From positions 1 through 36,047 of the forward strand of contig PWDX01000167.1 in NCBI GenBank assembly GCA_003553245.1: 36,047 bases of DNA, given 5' to 3'. Under the pieces are notes generated by a model that made no database searches, was not told the DNA's origin, and was given only the letters and a program-made list of their open reading frames with translations. Below, in pieces: positions 1 through 6,390 of the stretch. A program made the translations under genes and the position numbers. How positions within the stretch are numbered: position 1 is the stretch's first letter; each line of letters starts with the position of its first letter. This DNA comes from Phycisphaerae bacterium. Its GTDB lineage: Bacteria; Planctomycetota; Phycisphaerae; Sedimentisphaerales; Anaerobacaceae.

Positions 1-506
1 AGGCTCGCCTTGGCCACCGCAAGCAATTTCTAAAAGATGTCCAATCGCACATAGATGAAATCGCCGCCAAATACATCAACCCCGAAGAAGGCACGCTCGA
101 TTTCGCGATGATGTTCATACCGGCCGAGAATGTCTATTACGAAACCATCGTCAAATACCCCAACCAGCCGCAGGACATAATGCAGTACTGCCTTGACAAA
201 AAAGTCATCCCCGTAAGCCCGAACCTGCTCTACGCCTATCTGATGACTGTCGTGATGGGTCTGCACGGCCTGCAAATCGAAAAACAGGCCGCCGAAATCC
301 GCTCCAACCTCAAAAAACTAAACTCATCCTTCGCCATGTTTATAAGCAACTGGGACATCCTCGGCAAACACATCAAAAACACATACAGCCAATACGAACA
401 AGGCCAGAAAAATCTCGATCGTTTCGCGATGCAGCTTGAACAGACTCAGGGCGATTCGCAAAATTCAGACACTACCAATCTTAAAGAAACAGGAGCAGTC
501 CAATGA
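1..506 (+). CDS. rmuC: RmuC family DNA recombination protein, C-terminal part
   Basis: The reading frame is open from the left edge (frame begins at base 3) and ends at a TGA at 504-506, so only about the last 167 residues are present. They match the end of the RmuC nuclease-like core: an MFIPAE stretch followed by KVIPVSPNLLYAYL and then a helical tail. RmuC proteins limit inversions and rearrangements at repeats and are thought to act on DNA ends; a catalytic activity is not firmly shown. The 3' end overlaps the next gene by 4 bases (ATGA), which suggests translational coupling to the thioredoxin-like gene. The N-terminal coiled coil and any membrane anchor would lie outside the window. Confidence 0.85.
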   Translation, partial: ARLGHRKQFLKDVQSHIDEIAAKYINPEEGTLDFAMMFIPAENVYYETIVKYPNQPQDIMQYCLDKKVIPVSPNLLYAYLMTVVMGLHGLQIEKQAAEIRSNLKKLNSSFAMFISNWDILGKHIKNTYSQYEQGQKNLDRFAMQLEQTQGDSQNSDTTNLKETGAVQ

Positions 507-1078
507 CAGAACAAGACCCCAAACCACCGCAAAGCAAAACAATCAACACTATCCTTATGGGCGCTATCATCATAGTGGCGCTGATTATAATCATCCGCAC
601 ATTCACCGCGGTCCCGACCGGCGAAATGGTCGGCACCGCCGCGCCGTCGCTCGATATCGACAACTGGATAACCGCCGAGGCGCCGGCAGCCGAACAACTT
701 AGCGACAGCATCCGCGTTGTCGAATTCTGGGCAACATGGTGCGGCCCGTGTATAGATGCGATACCGCATATGAAAGAGCTGGTCGAGCAATATCCGCAGG
801 CATATTTTATCGCCCTGTCCATCGAAGACTCGCCCAATCCGGTCGAACAGGCTGTCCAGGAGCATGATATCAACTACCATGTCGGTATGGCCGACGGCCT
901 GCAGCATCAGTTCGGCGTTGAGGGAATCCCGGCGGTTTTTATCATAGATACCGAAGGCATGATAGTCTGGCAGGGCCACCCGATGGATGACCAGATGGAA
1001 AACACTATCCAACAGCTTATCGACCTTGAAGATGTGGACCTTCAGGCCGAAGAAGTAGCGTTAAACCACTTGCCGTAA
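503..1078 (+). CDS. membrane-anchored TlpA/ResA-like thioredoxin
   Basis: A 191-residue protein with a short polar N-terminus, one membrane helix at about residues 15-36, and a thioredoxin fold outside the cytoplasm. The redox motif WATWCGPC has its cysteines at 80 and 83, and the cis-proline loop is in GIPAVFIIDTEG. TlpA/ResA-type proteins reduce or exchange disulfides in the periplasm, for example in cytochrome maturation, but no cytochrome c gene is visible here to fix the substrate. The ATG overlaps the rmuC stop by 4 bases. The C-terminal tail after the fold is acidic and short. Family assignment is secure; the partner is unknown. Confidence 0.88.
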   Translation: MTEQDPKPPQSKTINTILMGAIIIVALIIIIRTFTAVPTGEMVGTAAPSLDIDNWITAEAPAAEQLSDSIRVVEFWATWCGPCIDAIPHMKELVEQYPQAYFIALSIEDSPNPVEQAVQEHDINYHVGMADGLQHQFGVEGIPAVFIIDTEGMIVWQGHPMDDQMENTIQQLIDLEDVDLQAEEVALNHLP

Positions 1079-1098
1079 GCAGCGATTTACTGTAATCC

Positions 1099-1119
1099 CG
1101 AATTTCCCAGATAAATTCG
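1099..1119. repeat. 7-bp inverted repeat downstream of the thioredoxin gene
   Basis: CGAATTT and AAATTCG are perfect complements separated by 7 bases, starting 20 bases after the stop of the thioredoxin gene. It could form a weak AT-rich hairpin. It could also be part of the left end of the neighbouring IS1380-type remnant. No T-run follows on either strand, so I do not call it a terminator. Confidence 0.4.
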
Positions 1120-1223
1120 TGCAAAAAAGTAAAGATTTGATAGTATAGGGCTTGTGGATGCTGTTTAACAGTGTTTTGCCGTTCAGATTTGGAGAACCCA
1201 ATGGGTGAAAGCAAAAAGATGAT

Positions 1224-1575
1224 TTGCAAGTCAATTTTGATCGAAAATTGAAGCTCGAATTTCACGGAGTGAAAGTCACCAGTGATGCGGGTTTGTTAGC
1301 ATACAGAGAAATTGATGCTGTGTTTGGATTGACGGATATGGGAACTTACGAACCGACAGACAATCGGACTGGAAAGAATATACAGCATAGTATCGCTGCG
1401 TTGTTGCGTCAATCAGTTTACAGTCGGTTGGCAGGCTATGAAGATACCAATTGATGCCGAGCGACTATCTGTTGACCCTGCCATGCGTCACGTTGTTGGG
1501 GAACGCGCGAAAGATCAAACGCCTCAAGCCAGTCCTGACTGGGTAAATGATGCTGAAGAATGCTGGAAAACCTGA
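1224..1575 (+). pseudogene. IS1380-family transposase remnant, frameshifted and truncated
   Basis: The first 76 codons resemble the N-terminus of IS1380-type DDE transposases: LEFHGVKVTSDAGLLAYREID, then RTGKNIQHSIAALLRQSVYSRLAGYEDTN. A stop at 1452-1454 interrupts this, but skipping one T (base 1452) restores the conserved continuation DAERLSVDPAMRHVVGERAKD in the next frame. That frame loses similarity around base 1530 and stops at 1573-1575. The DDE catalytic part is absent, so the element is dead. There is no in-frame ATG; the frame opens with TTG at 1224. It sits at the edge of the AT-rich rhaM/URO-D patch and fits insertion followed by deletion. Confidence 0.75.
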
Positions 1576-1828
1576 TTTTACGAACGCCATAGCAATCAGG
1601 GTCTGTCAAAAAGTGATGTCTATAAGTGTTTGGCTATTTGAAAAGCCCTACATTAACGGGATTTTGAGAAAAACCGGGCATGTAAAGGATTATTCTTGCC
1701 CCTGCCATAGTGAATTTTGTAAGCTATCGATATTGCTATATGAAAAATTTGTTTTTTAAGCGTTTAAATGGGAAATGTCAGATCTGGTTAGATTTACAAA
1801 CTTTTACATGCTATATGGAGTCATTCAA
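1576..1828. other. intergenic stretch after the IS remnant, no gene recognised
   Basis: About 250 bases, AT-rich, between the transposase remnant and rhaM. A 70-codon open frame (1547-1759) lies partly here but has no recognisable motif, no convincing ribosome site, and begins inside the decayed transposase, so I treat it as chance. A clear right-hand terminal repeat of the IS was not found. Confidence 0.5.
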
Positions 1829-2107
1829 ATGATCCGAAAGGCGTTTAGGATGAAGTTGAAGCCGGGCAATGAGGCCGAATATAAAAAACGGCATGACGAA
1901 ATCTGGCCGGAATTATCGCAGGAGCTTAAAAAAGCAGGCATTTGCGACTATTCTATATTCCTGGACACAGACAGCCTGACGCTCTTTGCCGTGCAGAAGC
2001 TCGAAAATGACAACACAGCCTCTCAATTGCCGGAAAAACAAATTATGCGCAAATGGTGGGATTATATGACCGACATAATGGAGGTTAACCCTGATAATTC
2101 ACCTTAA
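1829..2107 (+). CDS. rhaM: L-rhamnose mutarotase (RhaM family)
   Basis: A 92-residue protein of the usual length for RhaM/DUF718. It starts MIRKAFRMKLKPGNEAEY and contains RHDEIWPEL, YSIFLD and a C-terminal MRKWWDYMTDIME, the family's typical order of blocks. The family interconverts alpha and beta anomers of L-rhamnose before isomerisation. I chose the ATG at 1829 because GGAG at 1818-1821 is correctly placed and MIRKAF is the usual start. No rhamnose isomerase or kinase is nearby, so the gene is separated from a full pathway, or it serves the neighbouring URO-D-like protein in an unknown route. It is AT-richer than recJ or rmuC, which fits acquisition. Confidence 0.88.
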   Translation: MIRKAFRMKLKPGNEAEYKKRHDEIWPELSQELKKAGICDYSIFLDTDSLTLFAVQKLENDNTASQLPEKQIMRKWWDYMTDIMEVNPDNSP

Positions 2108-2146
2108 GGTGATAACCGAAATTATCTCAAACAGTTATTCGAATAA
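2099..2146. promoter_or_regulatory. two perfect palindromes between rhaM and the URO-D-like gene
   Basis: TCACCTTAAGGTGA (2099-2112) is a 14-bp perfect palindrome overlapping the rhaM stop codon. TTATTCGAATAA (2135-2146) is a 12-bp perfect palindrome in the same gap, about 30 bases before the next start. Neither has a loop suited to a hairpin, so they look more like protein-binding operators than terminators. The binding protein is unknown. Confidence 0.35.
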
Positions 2147-2178
2147 TTAATAAATATTGTATAAAAGAGGTATTGTAT

Positions 2179-3300
2179 ATGGAACCATTTAGGCCAAAAT
2201 GGAAAGGGGTAATGACGGACCGGGAACGTTTCAATAATCAAATGCACTATGAACATACTGATAGATGCTTCAACATGGAATTTGGTTATTGGGATGAGAA
2301 TTTCAAGGCTTGGCCCATGTTCCGCGATAATAATATTGTTAATAATGAACAGGCAGATTCTTTTTTAGGTTTTGACAAAATAGTGAAAGTTAATGGTAAT
2401 ACATGGATGTGTCCACCTATAGAAGAAAAGATTATAAGAGAAACGGCTGACAAGCAAGTTATTATTAACTCTGATGGTTTGTTAGCTGAAGTGCCTAAGG
2501 ATCAGCATGATACAATACCACGCTATATGGAAAGTTCCATAAAGAATCCAAGTGACTGGGACAGGATAAAAAAGGAGCATTTTGATGTTGACCATCCTGA
2601 TAGGCTTGTAAATGTGGATATACTAAAGAAACAGCATCCCCCTGAAAGAGACTACCCGTTGGGTATAGATTGCGGCTCTATGATTGGTAAAATAAGAGAC
2701 ATGATGACATTTGAAGGGATTGCATATGCAATATATGATTATCCTGATATGGTCGAAGATATGGTCGAGACCTGTTGTCAACTTGTTGAGCATTTGCTTG
2801 ACCAGGTACTGGGTCATATTGATTTTGATTATGCCTGGAGCTGGGAGGACATTTGCTTCAAAAGCGGTCCGATAGTTTCGGTTGATTTTTTTAAAAACAT
2901 AGTTGTGCCTAGATACAAGCGCATAAGCGCAAAACTTCATCAGGCAGGTATCGATATTTGGTATACAGATTGTGATGGTGATGTCAGGCCAATCTTACCA
3001 TATCTGCTTGACAGCGGGATTAACTGTCTTTTCCCGTACGAAGTTAACTGTTGTGCGCATCCCTCTGAGTTGTTGAAAGAATACGGCAGAGAACTCAGGA
3101 TAATGGGGGGCGTTGATAAGATGGCTCTTGGGCAAGGGCCCCAACAAATCTTAAAATACATGGAAACACTTATTCCGCTTGTTGAAAGAGGCGGCTATAT
3201 CCCGTTCTGCGATCACCGATGTCCGCCCAACGTAAAACAAGAAGACTATTTGTATTATCTCGACTTGAAAGAAGAGTTGTTTGGTATAAAAGAAGCTTAA
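2179..3300 (+). CDS. uroporphyrinogen decarboxylase-like (URO-D/MtaA superfamily) protein
   Basis: A 373-residue TIM-barrel-type protein of the URO-D superfamily. The family pattern is seen in the C-terminal half: DYAWSWEDICFKSGPIVSVDFF, then a TDCDGD turn, GINCLFPYEVN, RIMGGVDK, and a final GGYIPFCDHRCPPNV before the terminal helices. Such proteins include haem-synthesis URO-D and corrinoid/CoM methyltransferases, but anaerobes and Planctomycetota/Lentisphaerota carry many divergent copies near sugar genes whose reaction is unknown. I see no haem genes here and would not call it HemE. The ATG at 2179 follows AAAGAGG at 2164-2170. Base composition is clearly AT-rich relative to recJ, suggesting transfer together with rhaM. 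Confidence 0.75.
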   Translation: MEPFRPKWKGVMTDRERFNNQMHYEHTDRCFNMEFGYWDENFKAWPMFRDNNIVNNEQADSFLGFDKIVKVNGNTWMCPPIEEKIIRETADKQVIINSDGLLAEVPKDQHDTIPRYMESSIKNPSDWDRIKKEHFDVDHPDRLVNVDILKKQHPPERDYPLGIDCGSMIGKIRDMMTFEGIAYAIYDYPDMVEDMVETCCQLVEHLLDQVLGHIDFDYAWSWEDICFKSGPIVSVDFFKNIVVPRYKRISAKLHQAGIDIWYTDCDGDVRPILPYLLDSGINCLFPYEVNCCAHPSELLKEYGRELRIMGGVDKMALGQGPQQILKYMETLIPLVERGGYIPFCDHRCPPNVKQEDYLYYLDLKEELFGIKEA

Positions 3301-3476
3301 TTGTGATTGTGTATATTTACACCACTAGGTTCATTGACATAGATTAATTTAAGTTACATTAAAATTGAAATCAAGTACAGCGTAAGTGGTTAATATAATG
3401 TAATATAAAAGCAACGCCCTGTGATGCCGGTAACCACACCGGCCAAAAACGGATTGAAAACTCAGCAGGCTGAAAA
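3301..3476 (+). promoter_or_regulatory. recJ upstream region with promoter-like boxes
   Basis: AT-rich gap. It holds a perfect TTGACA at 3334-3339, followed 17 bases later only by a poor CATTAA. A perfect TATAAT lies at 3394-3399 but lacks a good -35. A small GCCGGT...ACCGGC hairpin sits just before the recJ start, between 3426 and 3443. Some promoter for recJ is likely here, but I cannot pick one. Confidence 0.35.
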
Positions 3477-5219
3477 ATGAAACTCTACGCACGGACGCAG
3501 CAAAAACAATGGTCAATAAAGCCGCCCAGCGATCAGGCCGATGAACTGGCCGCCTCGCTGAATGTCTCGGCCCTGCTGGCACAGGTGCTTATCAACCGCG
3601 GAATCACCGAACCCGAAGCGGCTTCGGCGTTTTTGCGTCCAAAGCTTACCGACCTTATCCGTCCCGAAGAAATGCCCGGCGTCAAAGACGCCCTGAAAAT
3701 TATCAGCCAGGCCGTAAAAACAGGCCAAAAAATAATGCTCTACGGTGATTATGATGTGGACGGTATCACCGGCGTTTCCATACTCTGGCAGATACTTAAA
3801 AACTTTACCGAAAATGTCGATTTCTATATCCCGCACCGCATCGACGAAGGCTACGGCCTCAACGACGAAGCACTGCGGACAATCGCCAAAACCGGCGCCG
3901 AACTGCTGATAACCGTTGACTGCGGAATCAGCGCATGCGACTCGGTTCGCACCGCCTGCCAACTCGGAATGAAAGTCATAATCACAGACCACCATCTGCC
4001 CGGCAGGGAACTGCCCGACGCCGAGGCGATAGTCCACCCGATACTCGACGAAGAATACGCCAACCAACACTGCTGCGGAGCGATGGTCGCCTATAAACTG
4101 GCCTGGGCAATCGCCGATGAATTCAGCAACGGCAGCAGACTGCCCGACGAACTCCGCGAGTTTATGCTAAACGCCACAAGCCTGGCGGCGATGGGAACAA
4201 TCGCCGATGTAATGGATCTGCGAAACGAAAACCGCGCACTGACCCATTACGGCCTGAAAGCACTGCCACATTGCAAACTCTGCGGCGTCCAGGCGCTCAT
4301 AGAATCGGCAAAGCTCACAGGCCAAGGGCTCGACAGCTACCATATCGGTTTTCGGCTTGCCCCGCTGCTCAACGCCGCCGGAAGAATGGGACACGCAAGA
4401 CTCGCCGTCGAACTGCTGACAAACAAAAACTCCACCAGAGCTATGCAGATAGCCCAATACCTCAAAGAGCAAAACGAGCAGCGAAGAAAATACGAACGAA
4501 AAATCTTCAAACAGGCCTGCCGGATTATCACAGAACGACAGCTCAACCACCCCGACAGAAAAACAATCGTACTGGCAGGAGAAAACTGGCACGGCGGAGT
4601 AATTGGAATAGTAGCGTCTAAAATATGTGAAAAATTCTATCGCCCTACCATAATGATAGACTCCTCCAACGGCACGGCAAAAGGCTCAGGCCGCTCCGTC
4701 CCCGGCTTCGATATCCACAAAGCCATCACCGCCTGCGCAGAACACCTCGACGCTTTCGGAGGCCACGAAATGGCCGCCGGAGTTTCCCTGCAAACCGAAA
4801 ACATAGAACACTTCGCCGCCGCGATCGAGGCCTACGCACAGCAGAATTTAAGCTTTGAGAACACCATCGACACGCTGAACATTGACGCCGAGACGCCGCT
4901 TAGCACTTTTCGAGAAACAGCGGTGCAAGAGCTTTCGCTGCTGGAGCCTTTCGGCCAGGGCAACCCCGCCCCAATGTTCGCCGCAAGAGGCGTCCGCCTG
5001 GCGTCACCGCCGAGAAAAGTAGGAGCAAACGGCGACCACCTCCAGCTTGCCGTAACCGACAATGCAAGCACACTCCGCTGCATCGGATTCGGTATGGGGA
5101 AATTCGAAAAGAAGCTGATAGAAAACGACTTTTTCAACATCGCCTTCGAGCCGCAGATAAATACATACAACGGAAACTCATCCGTCCAACTCGTCCTAAA
5201 AGACATCCACTTCGAATAG
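3477..5219 (+). CDS. recJ: single-stranded-DNA-specific exonuclease RecJ
   Basis: A 580-residue protein, the normal length for RecJ. DHH-family motifs are in order: MLYGDYDVDGITG (DYDVDG at 91-96), LITVDCGIS (147-152), ITDHH (170-173) and IADVMDL (241-247). The DHHA1 half follows, with GRMGHA at about 301, WHGGVIGIVASK at about 370, GSGRS at about 402 and FGGHEMAAG at about 426. RecJ degrades 5'-ended single strands in recombination and mismatch or base-excision repair, using Mn2+ held by the DHH aspartates and histidines, all of which are present. A C-terminal OB-like domain is included. The ribosome site before the ATG is weak. It is GC-rich compared with the patch upstream. Confidence 0.96.
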   Translation: MKLYARTQQKQWSIKPPSDQADELAASLNVSALLAQVLINRGITEPEAASAFLRPKLTDLIRPEEMPGVKDALKIISQAVKTGQKIMLYGDYDVDGITGVSILWQILKNFTENVDFYIPHRIDEGYGLNDEALRTIAKTGAELLITVDCGISACDSVRTACQLGMKVIITDHHLPGRELPDAEAIVHPILDEEYANQHCCGAMVAYKLAWAIADEFSNGSRLPDELREFMLNATSLAAMGTIADVMDLRNENRALTHYGLKALPHCKLCGVQALIESAKLTGQGLDSYHIGFRLAPLLNAAGRMGHARLAVELLTNKNSTRAMQIAQYLKEQNEQRRKYERKIFKQACRIITERQLNHPDRKTIVLAGENWHGGVIGIVASKICEKFYRPTIMIDSSNGTAKGSGRSVPGFDIHKAITACAEHLDAFGGHEMAAGVSLQTENIEHFAAAIEAYAQQNLSFENTIDTLNIDAETPLSTFRETAVQELSLLEPFGQGNPAPMFAARGVRLASPPRKVGANGDHLQLAVTDNASTLRCIGFGMGKFEKKLIENDFFNIAFEPQINTYNGNSSVQLVLKDIHFE

Positions 5220-5350
5220 AAATCAAATCACCGCAACAGGCAAAGCCTTGTCGTTTTTAAGCAAAACCCTTACTTGCACTATGGCACGCCAAAGTTTATT
5301 CTCCACATTTAAGAAAAATTATCAAGTGAATTTTTTTCGAGGACATCAAG

Positions 5351-5491
5351 ATGCAGACAAAAATTAAATCAATCGTTACCGTCCTATTAGCCCTGGCCAT
5401 TATAATCAGCACACTTGGCTGCCATACAATTGAAGGAGCCGGAAGAGATATCGAACGAGGCGGCGAAGCAATTCAGGATGCGGCAGATTAA
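5351..5491 (+). CDS. entericidin-like small lipoprotein
   Basis: A 46-residue protein: lysine-containing N-terminus, hydrophobic stretch LLALAIIISTLGC with a lipobox ending in Cys at about 24, then the short amphipathic tail HTIEGAGRDIERGGEAIQDAAD. This is the entericidin EcnA/EcnB pattern (lipid-anchored, short Gly/Ala/charged helix). In enterobacteria these are stress-induced cell-envelope lipopeptides; a toxin-antidote role is only partly supported. GAGGA sits about 7 bases before the ATG at 5351. It is followed after 43 bases by the DUF1328 gene, a pairing of two small stress-type envelope genes that suggests joint control. Confidence 0.8.
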   Translation: MQTKIKSIVTVLLALAIIISTLGCHTIEGAGRDIERGGEAIQDAAD

Positions 5492-5506
5492 AAGCAAAAC
5501 TGTCAA
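5492..5506 (+). repeat. 15-bp direct repeat, left copy
   Basis: AAGCAAAACTGTCAA, immediately after the entericidin-like stop codon. An identical copy lies at 5718-5732, just after the DUF1328 gene, so the pair brackets that gene. The exact match ends at both sides. Confidence 0.8.
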
Positions 5507-5534
5507 TTAAAATCGCTTGTTAAGGAGATATAAG

Positions 5535-5705
5535 ATGGGCTTATTAGGATGGGCAATTACATTTTTCGTTATAGCGCTCATAGCCGCGTTATTCGGCTTC
5601 ACGCAAATAGCATCAGCAGCAGTCGGAATTGCGAGAATATTGTTCTTCATCTTTTTGATTATATTCCTCGTCTTGCTTATTATGTCCTTAACAGGCACAA
5701 GATAA
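5535..5705 (+). CDS. DUF1328/YtjA-family small membrane protein
   Basis: A 56-residue, almost wholly hydrophobic protein with two membrane helices ([21 protein letters not shown] and then [21 protein letters not shown]) and a short SLTGTR tail. It has the characteristic DUF1328 signature [21 protein letters not shown]. Function is unknown; homologues are often induced by envelope or general stress. AAGGAG at 5522-5527 sits 7 bases before the ATG at 5535, which decides the start over an upstream in-frame codon at 5517. It lies between the two copies of a 15-bp direct repeat. Confidence 0.88.
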   Translation: MGLLGWAITFFVIALIAALFGFTQIASAAVGIARILFFIFLIIFLVLLIMSLTGTR

Positions 5706-5717
5706 AGCCATTAAAAC

Positions 5718-5732
5718 AAGCAAAACTGTCAA
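5718..5732 (+). repeat. 15-bp direct repeat, right copy
   Basis: Identical to 5492-5506 and begins 12 bases after the DUF1328 stop codon. Exact 15-mers this close are not expected by chance, so the pair may mark a past duplication or insertion. Confidence 0.8.
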
Positions 5733-5790
5733 CCCGCACCCGGCTTTATAAAGACGCCTTAAACGGCGGTTAGCTTGTCTTTTCCGGTTA

Positions 5791-6004
5791 TTATGATAAC
5801 TCGGCCAACGCCTCGAGCAGTTCCTGCCAGGGATTGGGGATGTTTTGTGAGCTTCTTAGCAGGACAGTAGCGGCGTGGCGGGATTGCTCGGCGTTTTCGG
5901 CAGAGGTTTGGCTGTGTTGGTGCAGCTCGTAGTATTTTGCCCGTCTGATTTTGAACGCAAATTTGGCTGTAGCGTTTATGGCTGTCCATTGCTATAATTT
6001 CCAT
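5791..6004 (-). pseudogene. IS110-family transposase N-terminal remnant
   Basis: From an ATG at 6004 (with AGGAGA upstream) the minus strand reads MEIIAMDSHKRYSQICVQNQ and then TGKIL. This fits the start of IS110-type DEDD transposases, with the first Asp and the HK pair. After about 26 codons similarity ends. The original frame becomes low-complexity, while a neighbouring frame reads a plausible helical stretch (RAKYYELHQHSQTSAENAEQ...) to a stop at 5791-5793. The simplest reading is an element decayed by deletion and frameshift. I am fairly sure of the first 26 codons only; what the second frame encodes is unknown. Confidence 0.5.
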
Positions 6005-6019
6005 GTGTGTCTCCTTTCT

Positions 6020-6032
6020 GCGGCCAGGCCGC
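6020..6032. repeat. GC-rich palindrome upstream of the IS110 remnant
   Basis: GCGGCC-A-GGCCGC, a 6-bp inverted repeat around a single base, followed on the plus strand by TTTTGGGTTTT. It lies just 5' of the transposase remnant's ribosome site, so it may be part of the element's upstream end. Confidence 0.4.
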
Positions 6033-6076
6033 TTTTGGGTTTTGGTTGAGGCTATTTTAACCGCAACCGGAAACAC

Positions 6077-6100
6077 ACGCCGCACTTGATGCGGGGTCTA
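6077..6100 (+). repeat. REP-like hairpin repeat, copy A
   Basis: Contains CCGCA-CTTGA-TGCGG, a 5-bp stem with a 5-base loop. A related copy lies in opposite orientation at 6157-6180. The two align over 24 bases with 6 differences, and two of these are a compensating pair that keeps the stem (C..G in one, G..C in the other). Confidence 0.6.
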
Positions 6101-6156
6101 TCAATGTTGCAAGACTGTGGGTGCGCCTTTGCGACATAGCGGTGTTTTGAGCTCTG

Positions 6157-6180
6157 TAGATGCCGGATCAAGTCCGGCAC
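6157..6180 (-). repeat. REP-like hairpin repeat, copy B (inverted)
   Basis: Contains TGCCGGA-TCAAG-TCCGGCA on the plus strand, a perfect 7-bp stem with a 5-base loop. Read on the minus strand it is the partner of 6077-6100, with the same CTTGA loop and a compensated stem change. Confidence 0.6.
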
Positions 6181-6200
6181 TCCCGTTTTCTACCCCCGTT

Positions 6201-6324
6201 GTCGCTCCGAACGAATGTGAGGAGTCTGCTGAATCAGCCGCGGCGACAGCCGCGTTCCAGACAATTAATGATGTCGCTGCGCGACGCTGTTTGAGCGGAT
6301 TCCTCGGCTGCGCCTCGGAACGAC
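6201..6324. repeat. imperfect inverted repeat pair enclosing hairpins (MITE-like)
   Basis: The left arm is 6201-6226 (begins GTCGCTCCGA, ends GAGGAGTC). The right arm is 6298-6324; its reverse complement begins GTCGTTCCGA and ends GAGGAATC. The ends match and the middles differ. The roughly 70 bases between hold further small inverted repeats (GCCGCGGC, GTCGC-TGC-GCGAC). No ORF with protein character crosses it. It resembles dispersed non-coding repeats seen many times in some genomes; other copies cannot be seen from this window. Confidence 0.5.
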
Positions 6325-6390
6325 ACTTTGCTGTGAGTAGAAGGATTGCAAGAAGAGCTTTCTAACTTAACATTCGGCCTTGCGCTGATG

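Noticed and set aside
1547-1759. 70-codon open frame after the transposase remnant
   Set aside because: No motif, no ribosome site, begins inside decayed IS sequence.
2179-3300. Calling this gene hemE
   Set aside because: The superfamily pattern is there, but the sequence is divergent, haem genes are missing around it, and many non-haem paralogues exist.
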